Part shown: positions 56,161 to 64,000 of the stretch, in pieces
Layout: every line of letters begins with the position of its first letter
How positions within the stretch are numbered: position 1 is the first letter of the stretch
Origin: Marinobacterium weihaiense
Lineage (GTDB): Bacteria > Pseudomonadota > Gammaproteobacteria > Pseudomonadales > Balneatricaceae
Direction of reading: 5' to 3'
Assembly (NCBI RefSeq): GCF_019061305.1
Contig: NZ_JAHQZT010000010.1
Location: 62,001 to 126,000 of the forward strand
DNA length: 64,000 nucleotides
Made by a program: the position numbers and the translations under genes
The notes under the pieces: model-generated
The model's input: only the letters and a program-made list of their open reading frames with translations
Told to the model about the DNA's origin: nothing
The model's database searches: none

Positions 56161-57345
56161 ATGACAATAAAATCTCACATCATCCCGATGGAAACCCTCG
56201 ACGACGTACGCAAGCCCCTGGCCGAAGCGGCCGGCATGCCCAATGCGGTGTACACCGATGACGCCCTGTTCGAACGGGAGCGCGACGAAGTGCTGGGCAA
56301 GACCTGGGCCGCCCTCGGCTTTACCAGCGACCTGCCGACCAACGGTTTCGCCAAGCCGGTTGATTTCATGGGTTTGCCGCTGGCAATCATGCGCAACCGC
56401 GATGGCGAGTACAAAGTATTCCACAACGTCTGCAGCCACCGTGGCATGATCCTGCTGACCGAAGAGACCGAAGTGGAAGGTATGGTGCGCTGCCCGTACC
56501 ACTCCTGGACCTACGACCTGAACGGCAATCTGAAAGGCACCCCGCACATCGGCGGCGTGGGCGTTCACAAGGCAGAAGGCTTCGCCTGCGAGAAGCACGG
56601 TCTGCGCGAAGTGCGCTCCCATGTCTGGGCCGGCATGGTGTTCATCAACCTGTCCGGCGATGCCCAGCCGTTCGAAACGCACATCGAGCCGCTCATCCAG
56701 CGCTGGAGCGAGTTCTGTGGCAAGGATGGCTGGGATAACCTGCACATTGCGCCCACAGGAAGCCAGATGCAGCTGGAAGTGAAGTGCAACTGGAAACTGG
56801 CGATCGAGAACTATTGCGAAGCCTACCACCTGCCCTGGGTCCACCCGAGCCTGAATACCTACTCGCCGCTGGATCAGCACTACAACCTGATCGTCAACGA
56901 CGACATGTCCGGTCAGGGCAGCTACAACTACAACCTGTCCGATGTCGCCGGTACTCGCCTGCCGCGTTTCCCGAGCTGGCCGGAAGACCGTCTGCGTCAC
57001 GCGGAATACGTCTCCCTGTACCCCAACGTGATGTTGGGCATGCAGGCCGATCACTTCTTCGCCATCATTCTGGAACCGCGCAAGAAGGACGTGACTGTCG
57101 AAAACCTGCGCCTGTTCTACGTCGGTGAAGAAGCCTGCGGTGACGAATACGCCGCCTGCCGCCACTCCCAGCTGGAAGCCTGGAAAGTGGTCTTCGGTGA
57201 AGACATCTTTGCCGTGGAAGGCATGCAGGCCGGTCGCCAGTCGCCGGGCTTCACCGGTGGTGTGTTCTCGCCGGTGCTGGATGGCCCGACCCACCACTTC
57301 CACACCTGGGTCGCCAACAAGTACGCCGCCATCAATAACGACTGA
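56161..57345 (+). CDS. Rieske non-heme iron oxygenase, alpha subunit
   Basis: 394 residues. Rieske cluster ligands are Cys91, His93, Cys111 and His114 (CSHRG ... CPYHSW). The mononuclear iron site is His223 and His228 in NYCEAYHLPWVH, with a likely Asp348. The bridging residue between the two centres is Glu220, where most ring-hydroxylating enzymes have Asp; Glu at this place is also found in carnitine monooxygenase CntA, which cleaves C-N bonds of a quaternary amine. GGAGAG before the ATG sets the start. First gene of an operon with ALDH and rubredoxin reductase; no beta subunit or ordinary flavin/2Fe-2S reductase gene is adjacent. Confidence 0.9.
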   Translation: MTIKSHIIPMETLDDVRKPLAEAAGMPNAVYTDDALFERERDEVLGKTWAALGFTSDLPTNGFAKPVDFMGLPLAIMRNRDGEYKVFHNVCSHRGMILLTEETEVEGMVRCPYHSWTYDLNGNLKGTPHIGGVGVHKAEGFACEKHGLREVRSHVWAGMVFINLSGDAQPFETHIEPLIQRWSEFCGKDGWDNLHIAPTGSQMQLEVKCNWKLAIENYCEAYHLPWVHPSLNTYSPLDQHYNLIVNDDMSGQGSYNYNLSDVAGTRLPRFPSWPEDRLRHAEYVSLYPNVMLGMQADHFFAIILEPRKKDVTVENLRLFYVGEEACGDEYAACRHSQLEAWKVVFGEDIFAVEGMQAGRQSPGFTGGVFSPVLDGPTHHFHTWVANKYAAINND

Positions 57346-57407
57346 TCCATGACGGGACCGATCTGGCTGCGCGCCGGGTCGGCCACTGACGGACGAAGGA
57401 CAGAATC

Positions 57408-58850
57408 ATGCTGAACAACGAAAATCATTGGCTCAACTTCATCGGCGGTGAATGGCGCGACAGTGCAACCCGCATCGAAGTTCGCGACCCCTCTACCGAT
57501 ACCGTTTTCGCCACCATCGCCAGCGCCACGCTGGACGATGCCGAAGCCGCCATTCAAGCCGCTCGCAAGTGCGTCAAAGCGGGCACACTCACGCGTCAGC
57601 GCCCGGCCCGTCGTGCCGAACTGATGTATCGCATCGGCCAGGAGATCCGCAAGCTGGTCGAGGAAGGCGCTGTACTGGCCTCCCGCGAGAACGGCAAATC
57701 CGTGAATGACGCCCGTGACGAGTTCGAAGAAGCCGCGCGCTACTTCGAGTACTACGCCGGTATGACCGACAAGATTGAAGGCAAGTCGATCCCGCTGGGT
57801 GAAGACTATGTCGACTTCACCACTTACGAGCCTCAGGGCATCTCGGTACAGATCGTGCCGTGGAACTTCCCAGTGTCCATCTGCGCACGCTCACTGGCCC
57901 CGGCTCTGGCCGCCGGCAACGCCGTGATCGTCAAGTCACCGGAGATTTCGCCGCTGGCAATCACCCTGCTGGCCACCGCTTGCGAACGCGCCGGCCTGCC
58001 GAAGGGCGCGCTGAGCGTGCTGGCCGGTCCCGGCCGCAAGATCGGCGCCGCCCTGGTCTCCCACAAGGAGACCAACCAGATCGTGTTCACCGGCTCGGTG
58101 CCGACCGGTCGCTCCATCATGCGTGATGCCGCCGAAAACTCGGTGCCCTGCATTATGGAACTGGGTGGCAAGTCTGCCGCCGTCGCGTTTCCGGACGCCG
58201 ATCTGGATCAGCTGATCAGCAGCGTGCGCTGGGGCATCTTCTTCAACGCAGGCCAGGTCTGCTCCGCCATGTCTCGCCTGCTGGTACACCGTGACATCTA
58301 TGACGAAGTCGTGGGTCGTGTCGCCGAACTGGCGACCGGTCTGAGCATCGGTGCCGGCAAGGACAACCCGGACCTGACCCCGGTGGTGTCCATGCAGCAG
58401 CGTGACGGCATTCTCAAGATCTGCGATGAGGCCATCGAAGACGGTGCCCGCCTGGTCTGTGGTGGCGGTGCCGTTGAAGGCCTGCCCGGTGCGTTCGTAC
58501 AGCCGACCGTATTCGCGGACGTGACCACCGACATGCGCCTGTTCACCGAAGAGGTGTTCGGCCCGGTGATCGCCATCACGCCGTTCGATACCGAAGAGGA
58601 AGCCTTCGAACTGGCCAACGCCACCGACTACGGTCTGGTGGCCGGCGTGTTCACCCAGGACATCAGCCGCGCCATGCGCGCCTCTCAGGCGCTGGATGCG
58701 GGCCAGGTGTTCGTCAACGAATGGTTTGCCGGCGGTATCGAAACGCCGTTCGGTGGCAACCGCCTTTCCGGCTACGGCCGCGAGAAAGGTCAGGAAGCCC
58801 TGTACAGCTATGTTCGCACCAAAAACGTCGCCATCCGCGTCGCTCGCTAA
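57408..58850 (+). CDS. NAD(P)-dependent aldehyde dehydrogenase
   Basis: 480 residues, complete ALDH. Motifs: VPWNFPVSICARSLAPALAAGNAVIVKSPE (~150), FTGSVPTGRSIM (~228), MELGGKSAA with the general base Glu (~255), FFNAGQVCSAMSRL with catalytic Cys (~290) and EVFGPVIAI (~385). Similar in pattern to betaine aldehyde and related omega-aldehyde dehydrogenases. Placed 62 bases after the Rieske gene, it is suited to oxidise the aldehyde left by C-N cleavage. High use of preferred codons through this operon suggests strong expression. Confidence 0.92.
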   Translation: MLNNENHWLNFIGGEWRDSATRIEVRDPSTDTVFATIASATLDDAEAAIQAARKCVKAGTLTRQRPARRAELMYRIGQEIRKLVEEGAVLASRENGKSVNDARDEFEEAARYFEYYAGMTDKIEGKSIPLGEDYVDFTTYEPQGISVQIVPWNFPVSICARSLAPALAAGNAVIVKSPEISPLAITLLATACERAGLPKGALSVLAGPGRKIGAALVSHKETNQIVFTGSVPTGRSIMRDAAENSVPCIMELGGKSAAVAFPDADLDQLISSVRWGIFFNAGQVCSAMSRLLVHRDIYDEVVGRVAELATGLSIGAGKDNPDLTPVVSMQQRDGILKICDEAIEDGARLVCGGGAVEGLPGAFVQPTVFADVTTDMRLFTEEVFGPVIAITPFDTEEEAFELANATDYGLVAGVFTQDISRAMRASQALDAGQVFVNEWFAGGIETPFGGNRLSGYGREKGQEALYSYVRTKNVAIRVAR

Positions 58851-58941
58851 GCGCACGGGCGTTCAGACGCGTTAACTGCAATAGAAAAAAGGGTGTCGTC
58901 ACGGCGGCGCCCCTCCCTAATAAGAAAAGGTGGGCCCAATC

Positions 58942-60306
58942 ATGAAAAAGTGGTTATGTGTCGTTTGCGGACTGATTTATGACGAAGCCAAGGGTTGGCC
59001 AGCTGACGGAATCGCGCCGGGTACCCGCTGGGAAGATGTCCCTGAAGACTGGAAATGCCCCGACTGTCTGGTCGGCAAGGCCGATTTCGAAATGATGGAG
59101 ATCCGCCAGGACCTGAAAGTCGAGGTTCCGGTGATCAACATTGCAGCCCAGCAGCCGCCGATCGTCATCATCGGCACCGGTTACGCCGGCTACGGCCTGG
59201 CAGAAGCCCTGCGCCAGCGCGATGCCCAGACCCCGATCATCATGTTTACCGCAGACGACGGTCACAACTATTCCAAACCGGGCCTGTCCACCGCCCTCAC
59301 CCGCGACAAGGCCGCTGCCGAGCTGGTGACGGAAACCCCTCTGGCGATCGAAGCCCGACTCAATATCCGCATCCATACCCGTTGTCCGGTGTATGCCATC
59401 GATGCGAAGGACAAAACCCTGTCCACCGCGTCCGGTGAACTGGTTTACAGCAAACTGGTACTGGCTCAGGGCGCCGCCCCGATCCGCCTGCCACTGAGTG
59501 GCGATGGCACTGAAGACGTGATCAGCGTGAACGATCTGCAGGACTACCGTCTCTTCCGCGACCGTCTACAGGGCCGCAAGCGTGTCAGCATCATTGGCAA
59601 CGGCCTGATCGGCTGCGAATTCGCAAACGACCTGGTCAATGCCGGTATCGAAGTGGACGTCATTGGCCTGTCCGCCTGGTCGATGGATCGCCTGATCCCG
59701 CAGGCCGTGGGCGAACAGCTGCAAAGCCGACTGGAAGACAAGGGCGTGCGCTGGCACCTGAGCACCACCGTTGCCTCGGTTGAGCGCGACGCTGAAGGCT
59801 ACCGCCTGACGCTGGAAAACGGCGAGCAGATCGAAACCGATCTGGTGCTCTCCGCCGTCGGCCTCAAGGCCCGCATCGAACTGGCCGCCGCCGCCGGTGC
59901 CGAGGTGAATCGCGGCATCAAGATCAACGGAGGCCTGAGAACCAGCCTGCCGGACGTCTTCGCCATTGGCGACTGTGCCGAGATCAATGGCCAGCTGCTG
60001 CCCTACCTGGCCCCGATCAACGCCGCCCTGCCGGCACTGGCCGATGGCCTGCTAGGTCGCCCGACCATGGCGCATTACCCGCTGATGCCGGTAATCGTTA
60101 AAACCCCCGCCTGCCCGCTGACGCTGCAGGCACCCGCCGCTGATCTGGAGGGTGATTGGCAGATCGAACAGACCGATCGCGGCACCCGAGCCCTGTTTAT
60201 CGATGCCCAGCAACAGCTGCAGGGTTTTGTCCTCACCGATGAACTGGGCAGTGAGCGCCAGTATTGGCTGGAGCGCGTGGGCTACCCGCTGGAGCAGGTT
60301 GCCTGA
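58942..60306 (+). CDS. Rubredoxin fused to NAD(P)H:rubredoxin reductase
   Basis: 454 residues. The first ~55 residues are a rubredoxin with the two Cys pairs CVVCG (6-10) and CPDC (~39-42) and the core [20 protein letters not shown]. After a linker, an FAD/NAD oxidoreductase begins ([18 protein letters not shown] ~74), with NAD motif [16 protein letters not shown] (~215) and [10 protein letters not shown] (~335). Such reductases feed alkane hydroxylase or peroxide reduction; here the gene is third in a Rieske oxygenase operon. AGGTGG before the ATG; the frame is open four codons upstream. A strong terminator follows. Confidence 0.92.
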   Translation: MKKWLCVVCGLIYDEAKGWPADGIAPGTRWEDVPEDWKCPDCLVGKADFEMMEIRQDLKVEVPVINIAAQQPPIVIIGTGYAGYGLAEALRQRDAQTPIIMFTADDGHNYSKPGLSTALTRDKAAAELVTETPLAIEARLNIRIHTRCPVYAIDAKDKTLSTASGELVYSKLVLAQGAAPIRLPLSGDGTEDVISVNDLQDYRLFRDRLQGRKRVSIIGNGLIGCEFANDLVNAGIEVDVIGLSAWSMDRLIPQAVGEQLQSRLEDKGVRWHLSTTVASVERDAEGYRLTLENGEQIETDLVLSAVGLKARIELAAAAGAEVNRGIKINGGLRTSLPDVFAIGDCAEINGQLLPYLAPINAALPALADGLLGRPTMAHYPLMPVIVKTPACPLTLQAPAADLEGDWQIEQTDRGTRALFIDAQQQLQGFVLTDELGSERQYWLERVGYPLEQVA

Positions 60307-60351
60307 TCCTGACCTCTTTCTCTTCCCCGATGCATGAAAGCGTTGTTGTTT

Positions 60352-60382
60352 GCCAGTCAACCGAAAGGTTGGCTGGCGTTTT
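60352..60382 (+). terminator. Terminator of the Rieske/ALDH/rubredoxin reductase operon
   Basis: GCCAGTCAACC / GGTTGGCTGGC, an 11-bp stem (one G-T pair) with a GAAA tetraloop, then GTTTTT. It begins 46 bases after the reductase stop. Confidence 0.88.
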
Positions 60383-60470
60383 TACATCTGTACCCTGCCC
60401 CAGTTACACCGCCCCGGGATCAACCCTGATTTCAATTGTCTTTTCATGCCACCTTTCCTAAGATGAGGCC

Positions 60471-61538
60471 ATGACCTCAACGTCCTTCGCACCCGCCCCT
60501 CAGGTTCGTGCCCGCGCACTGACGGGTTTTGATGAACTGGTAATTCGCTATGGCGGAGATCCCGACGACCTGCTGCAAAAAGCGGGTATCCGACCCGAGT
60601 TAATGAACGAACCCGATGCACCGCTTGAACACGCGCGGGTCGTGCAGCTGTTCGAACAGGCAGCCGAATGCTTACGGATGGCTGATTTTGGCCTGCAACT
60701 GGCCGATATCCAGGGCATTGATGTACTGGGCCCCGTAGCGGCAATGGCACGCAGTGAGCCGACGGTAGGCGAGGCACTGGATACAGTACACCGCCACATG
60801 GCCTATATCAGCAGCAGCGCCGAGATGGTCGTAGATCACGATGCCCGCCCCGGACAGGCTGCCATCCTTTTTGCGCTCAACCTGCCTGGCGAGATTCGAC
60901 ACCGGCAAAAATCGGAGCTCAGCTATGCCATCGCCCTGCGCTTACTGAAGTTGCTGGCCCCCGGCTGGGATACCAAAGACTGGGAGCTTCATTTCAGCCA
61001 TGACCATGGCTTGCCCGCCAATGAGTACCCGCAGCGCTTTGGCTGCCGGGTCGTACTGGGACAGGCAACAGAGGGGTTGTATTTCCCGCGGACACTGCTG
61101 GATCAGACCATCGATTCAGCTGATCCAAGCCTGGCCAGGCAGATAGAAAAATACGTCAGTCATATCGTGCGCCGTTACCCACTGGACCTGAGCATGCAGG
61201 TTCACGCGCTGCTGGAGCAGCAGCTGGTATCTGGCAAATGCACGCTGCCGAACATTGCACAGCAGCTGATGATGTCACCACGCAGCCTGCAGCGGCGACT
61301 GAAACAGCAGGAAACCACCTTTGACGAGATTGCCGACGGACTGCGCCGCCAGCGTGCCGAAAATCTGTTGTGCCATTCCGACCAGACACTGGAGTCGGTC
61401 TGCAGCCTGATCGGCTATACCGAAGCCAGCACCTTCAACCGAGCCTGTCGGCGCTGGTTCGGCCAAACCCCACTGGCGTTCAGGAAAGCCTTCCGAAACA
61501 CCAGCGGGAATACGGCCGCCTCAGCAGCGATGCAGTGA
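60471..61538 (+). CDS. AraC-family transcriptional regulator
   Basis: 355 residues. An arabinose_bd-type domain fills the first ~220 residues. The C-terminal HTH is shown by LPNIAQQLMMSPRSLQRRLKQQETTFDEI (~262) and LESVCSLIGYTEASTFNRACRRWFGQTPLAFRK (~305). It lies just behind the Rieske operon terminator and ends one base before the stop of the convergent ALDH gene. Candidate controller of the island; its target is not shown by the sequence. Confidence 0.9.
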   Translation: MTSTSFAPAPQVRARALTGFDELVIRYGGDPDDLLQKAGIRPELMNEPDAPLEHARVVQLFEQAAECLRMADFGLQLADIQGIDVLGPVAAMARSEPTVGEALDTVHRHMAYISSSAEMVVDHDARPGQAAILFALNLPGEIRHRQKSELSYAIALRLLKLLAPGWDTKDWELHFSHDHGLPANEYPQRFGCRVVLGQATEGLYFPRTLLDQTIDSADPSLARQIEKYVSHIVRRYPLDLSMQVHALLEQQLVSGKCTLPNIAQQLMMSPRSLQRRLKQQETTFDEIADGLRRQRAENLLCHSDQTLESVCSLIGYTEASTFNRACRRWFGQTPLAFRKAFRNTSGNTAASAAMQ

Positions 61539-62981
61539 TCAGTCCAGCAGTCCGCCGGTCGCCTGCTTGAGGAACTCGCGCGTAACTTCGCCGTGCGGTG
61601 ACATGATCAGGTCCAGATTGTTGTCCCTGGCCACCTCCACGCAACCGCGCGGGTTGGAGAACTCACGGAAACCCTCCACACCGTGGTGACGACCCATGCC
61701 GCTCTTGCCAACACCGCCAAAGCCCATGCTTTCCTGCGCCCCCTGCAGGCCCGCTGCATTGACACAGAAACCACCAGACGAGGTATTCAGACGCAGCTTG
61801 TCCACCAGCTCCTGCTGGTCGGAGAAAACGTAGACACCCTGCGGACGATCACCGGACTGGATCGAACCGATTACCTGGTCGAAGTCGGTGTAGGTATAAA
61901 TCGGCAGAATCGGCCCGAATACCTCGTTGCGGTCCAGCAATGAGCCCTGCTCCGGGTTGATGACCAGCGTCAGCGGCATGCGCGAAGGCGTGCTGTCATC
62001 ACCTCGCTGCGCCGCGCTGCCCACCTCGATAATCGCAGTATCACGCTGACGGGCATCATCCAGGTAGCTGCCCAGACGGTCGAATTGACGAGTATTGATC
62101 ACCGAACAGATCTGCGGTGCCTGAGTGTAATCACCTACCGTATTCTCGACGAAATCCTTGATCAGGTTCACGAAGCGGTCAACAGAGCCGGCCGGTACGT
62201 AGCTGTGATCGACATTGATACACACCTGACCATTCTTGGTCATCTTCATGCCCATCATGGCGCGGATGTTCTCCGGCGTCAGCGCCTCTTCGGTGAAGAC
62301 AGTCGGGTTCTTGCCACCCAGCTCCAGCGTGACCGGCACCAGGTTCTTGGCGGCATTCATCATGACTTCACGGCCGATGGCTGTGCTGCCGGTGTACAGC
62401 AGGTGATCCCAATGCAGCGTGCTGAAATGTTTGGCCAGATCGATACCACCATTGACCACCGCCACACGGTCGCGATCGAAGGTAGCACCGATGATCTCTG
62501 CCAGCACTTCACCCACCGCCGGGGTCTGCTCGGACGGCTTGATGATCGCGCGGTTGCCGGCGGCCAGCATTTCACACAGCGGCCCTACAGTCAGCTCAAC
62601 CGGGAAGTTCCACGCCGGCATGTTGCCGATCACGCCCTTGGGCTGATACTCGATATAGGCCTTGGAACTGCCATAGATATGCGGCTCCATCTCGCGATAC
62701 TCGCGTGCGGTCCAGGTCTCCAGCATGCTGGCGGCGTACTGAGCACGCCCCGCTACGCTGACCACGTCATGGGCGTAGGTCATCATCTCAGGATGGTAGC
62801 CATAATCACTGTTCAGTGCCTCGGCCAGACGCTTGGCATTGGCCAGCACCATGCCCGGAATCGCCTGCAACAGCTCACGGCGCTCATCCAGCGTCGGATG
62901 CGGGGCTTTGAGGTAGGCAGCCTTCTGCTGCTGGAATACGTCTTCGAGTTGCGCAATGGCGGCGTGATCAGCGTGTGTCAT
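61539..62981 (-). CDS. Coniferyl-aldehyde-type aldehyde dehydrogenase
   Basis: 480 residues. Pattern of the CalB group within the ALDH superfamily: [35 protein letters not shown] (~117), [13 protein letters not shown] (~195), [11 protein letters not shown] with general base Glu (~225), [13 protein letters not shown] with catalytic Cys (~255) and [18 protein letters not shown]-like C-terminal end. Members oxidise coniferyl and long-chain or aromatic aldehydes. GAGG before the ATG supports the start. Different subfamily from the ALDH at 57408, so the two need not share a substrate. Confidence 0.9.
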   Translation of the reverse strand: MTHADHAAIAQLEDVFQQQKAAYLKAPHPTLDERRELLQAIPGMVLANAKRLAEALNSDYGYHPEMMTYAHDVVSVAGRAQYAASMLETWTAREYREMEPHIYGSSKAYIEYQPKGVIGNMPAWNFPVELTVGPLCEMLAAGNRAIIKPSEQTPAVGEVLAEIIGATFDRDRVAVVNGGIDLAKHFSTLHWDHLLYTGSTAIGREVMMNAAKNLVPVTLELGGKNPTVFTEEALTPENIRAMMGMKMTKNGQVCINVDHSYVPAGSVDRFVNLIKDFVENTVGDYTQAPQICSVINTRQFDRLGSYLDDARQRDTAIIEVGSAAQRGDDSTPSRMPLTLVINPEQGSLLDRNEVFGPILPIYTYTDFDQVIGSIQSGDRPQGVYVFSDQQELVDKLRLNTSSGGFCVNAAGLQGAQESMGFGGVGKSGMGRHHGVEGFREFSNPRGCVEVARDNNLDLIMSPHGEVTREFLKQATGGLLD

Positions 62982-63350
62982 CTCAACCTCACAATTGTTA
63001 TTGGCGTTTTGACGTCGGATAGAGACCGAGCCATGAGTGCATTATTCACGCCGCCACTGCTTGCGTATTGTCTTTTGGCGCCACGGTAACCCGCATCAGC
63101 AAAGGTGAATGCTTCTTTACCGGGCAGTCGCTGATCGGCCTGATTGAGATCGTGCTCGTTTGCGGCAGTTGTGCTGAAACGTCAAGGGCCTCCAGGCACA
63201 GGACAAACAGACATGGCAGCCCCTTGCCCACCCGGCTCGGGCAACCCTTTTCCAGCGTCAGTGATGGTGCTAATGTGACCCTCCCCCAAGCGGCTCGCCA
63301 CCGGAGTGGCTTACCGTCGCATATATCTATCATCCTCAGGGAGTTGTGTG
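62982..63350. other. 369-base region without a recognisable gene
   Basis: It carries the promoter of the ALDH gene (reading left) and of the STM4015-like gene (reading right). Open frames across it (for example 63068 rightward) have no ribosome site and no family resemblance. No convincing repeat or structured RNA was seen. Confidence 0.5.
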
Positions 63351-64000
63351 ATGAATCAGCAGGAGTCCTACACCTTTGCCGGCAAACCCGTGGTCACCTG
63401 GACAGTGGGCAACCCGCTACCTGACCCCGCGACGACTGCCGTGCGCCTGTCCGTCAACGAGTACGACGATGATGACCCCGAATTTGCCGACTACTTCAAG
63501 GCCTTCCTGCAGCAGCCTGGCGTGGAGCAGGTCGACGCACTGCTGATCGGCAACTGGGGCGAAGCGTTCGAGGAATCGATTCAGGCAGCATTGGATACCT
63601 TGATTGCCGCCAAGGACCGTCTGTCCAACGTCAAGCACCTGGCCCTGGCCGACATGGACTCGGAAGAGTGTGAAGTATCCTGGATTCAGCAGGACAACAT
63701 CGGTCCCCTGTACGCGGCCTACCCGCAGCTGCACACCCTGAGCATCAAGGGATCCGCAAATCTGCGCCTGAGCGACATCACGCTGCCCGAGCTGCGTAGC
63801 CTCACGCTGATCAATGGCGGTCTCAACGCCGAGGTTCTGGCGGAAGTGGCCAATGCTCAGTGTCCGAAGCTGCAGCACCTGGAACTCTGGCTGGGTGACG
63901 ACAACTACGGCTGTGATATCGAACGCGAACACCTCCAGGCACTGCTGCAGGCACTGCCCCGCTTCCCTGAACTGAGCTACCTCGGCCTGCGCAACTACTA
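63351..64000 (+). CDS. STM4015-family leucine-rich protein, 5' part
   Basis: The first 216 residues are inside the window; the gene runs off the right edge. AGGGAG eight bases before the ATG sets the start. After an N-terminal segment (YTFAGKPVVTW) come an acidic region and a run of leucine-rich repeat-like units: HLALADMDS, LHTLSIKGSANLRLSDI, LRSLTLINGGLNAEVLAEV, LQHLELWLG and LSYLGLRN, each ~25-30 residues. This is the pattern of the STM4015 family, found in a conserved uncharacterised cluster with STM4011 and STM4012 radical SAM proteins, an STM4013 hydrolase and STM4014. The cluster itself would lie outside the window. Confidence 0.75.
   Translation, partial: MNQQESYTFAGKPVVTWTVGNPLPDPATTAVRLSVNEYDDDDPEFADYFKAFLQQPGVEQVDALLIGNWGEAFEESIQAALDTLIAAKDRLSNVKHLALADMDSEECEVSWIQQDNIGPLYAAYPQLHTLSIKGSANLRLSDITLPELRSLTLINGGLNAEVLAEVANAQCPKLQHLELWLGDDNYGCDIEREHLQALLQALPRFPELSYLGLRNY

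Noticed and set aside
55921-57303. 460-codon frame opposite the Rieske oxygenase gene
   Set aside because: Antisense shadow. The plus strand has all Rieske and iron ligands.
63068-63424. 118-codon rightward frame before the STM4015-like gene
   Set aside because: No ribosome site, no resemblance to a family, and it overlaps the well-supported start at 63351 in another frame.
1-64000. CRISPR arrays, tRNA/rRNA genes, insertion sequences, prophage or att sites
   Set aside because: No regular repeat-spacer pattern, cloverleaf-like sequence, transposase or integrase frame was seen on either strand by eye.

Overview
The window reads as a gammaproteobacterial chromosome segment. It is GC-rich and densely coded, with SfsA, Slp, TrmK, a long-form PurC, EtfAB, a CZB-type chemoreceptor, several c-di-GMP enzymes and three BCCT-type osmolyte transporters. 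That mix fits a marine or halotolerant member of the Oceanospirillales/Marinobacterium-Pseudomonadales range, but no rRNA or tRNA gene is present to fix the genus.

Region by region. (1) 1-17.7 kb: the 3' end of a BCCT transporter and an Slp lipoprotein. Next comes a minus-strand signalling block: a PAS/hybrid kinase/Hpt protein translationally coupled to a second hybrid kinase whose reading frame is broken in a G8 tract just before its REC-REC-GGDEF part. It is followed by a PhnD-like binding protein-GGDEF-YjdF group, sfsA, a periplasmic DsrE/rhodanese pair, a BCCT transporter, trmK and a chemoreceptor. (2) 17.8-33.6 kb: a complete quinohemoprotein amine dehydrogenase locus (qhpADCB, a hairpin, then qhpFEG). 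It is divergent from an OmpR/TorR-type response regulator and a coupled 2112-residue pseudokinase-AAA-GAF-PAS-histidine kinase-REC-Hpt protein, the likely sensor for the operon. (3) 33.6-50.2 kb: a GGDEF protein with a degenerate EAL, two lipoproteins, a TMEM165/GDT1-type Mn exporter behind a yybP-ykoY (Mn2+) riboswitch, DUF2252, a Fur-box-preceded di-heme peroxidase (MauG/CcpA family), purC, an M48 protease, a YdhR-like monooxygenase, etfBA, an acyl-CoA synthetase with a divergent AraC regulator, and an EAL phosphodiesterase with a degenerate GGDEF. (4) 50.2-63.0 kb: an apparent catabolic island with a FAD oxidoreductase plus cupin, two LysR regulators, a BCCT transporter divergent from a Rieske oxygenase-ALDH-rubredoxin/reductase operon, an AraC regulator and a coniferyl-aldehyde-type ALDH. 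(5) 63.35 kb to the end: the 5' part of an STM4015-family leucine-rich protein, usually the mark of an uncharacterised two-radical-SAM cluster that would lie beyond the right edge.

How the genes work together. The qhp genes make a periplasmic amine dehydrogenase whose small subunit carries multiple peptide crosslinks. QhpD forms thioethers, QhpG hydroxylates the Trp, QhpE removes the leader, QhpF exports, and QhpA/B form the heme and propeller subunits. The island at 54-60 kb looks like import of a quaternary ammonium or betaine-like compound, C-N oxygenation by a Rieske enzyme with a Glu bridging residue, aldehyde oxidation, and a dedicated fused rubredoxin reductase as possible electron donor. 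The substrate is unknown. All assignments come from reading the translated sequence; no database search was run.
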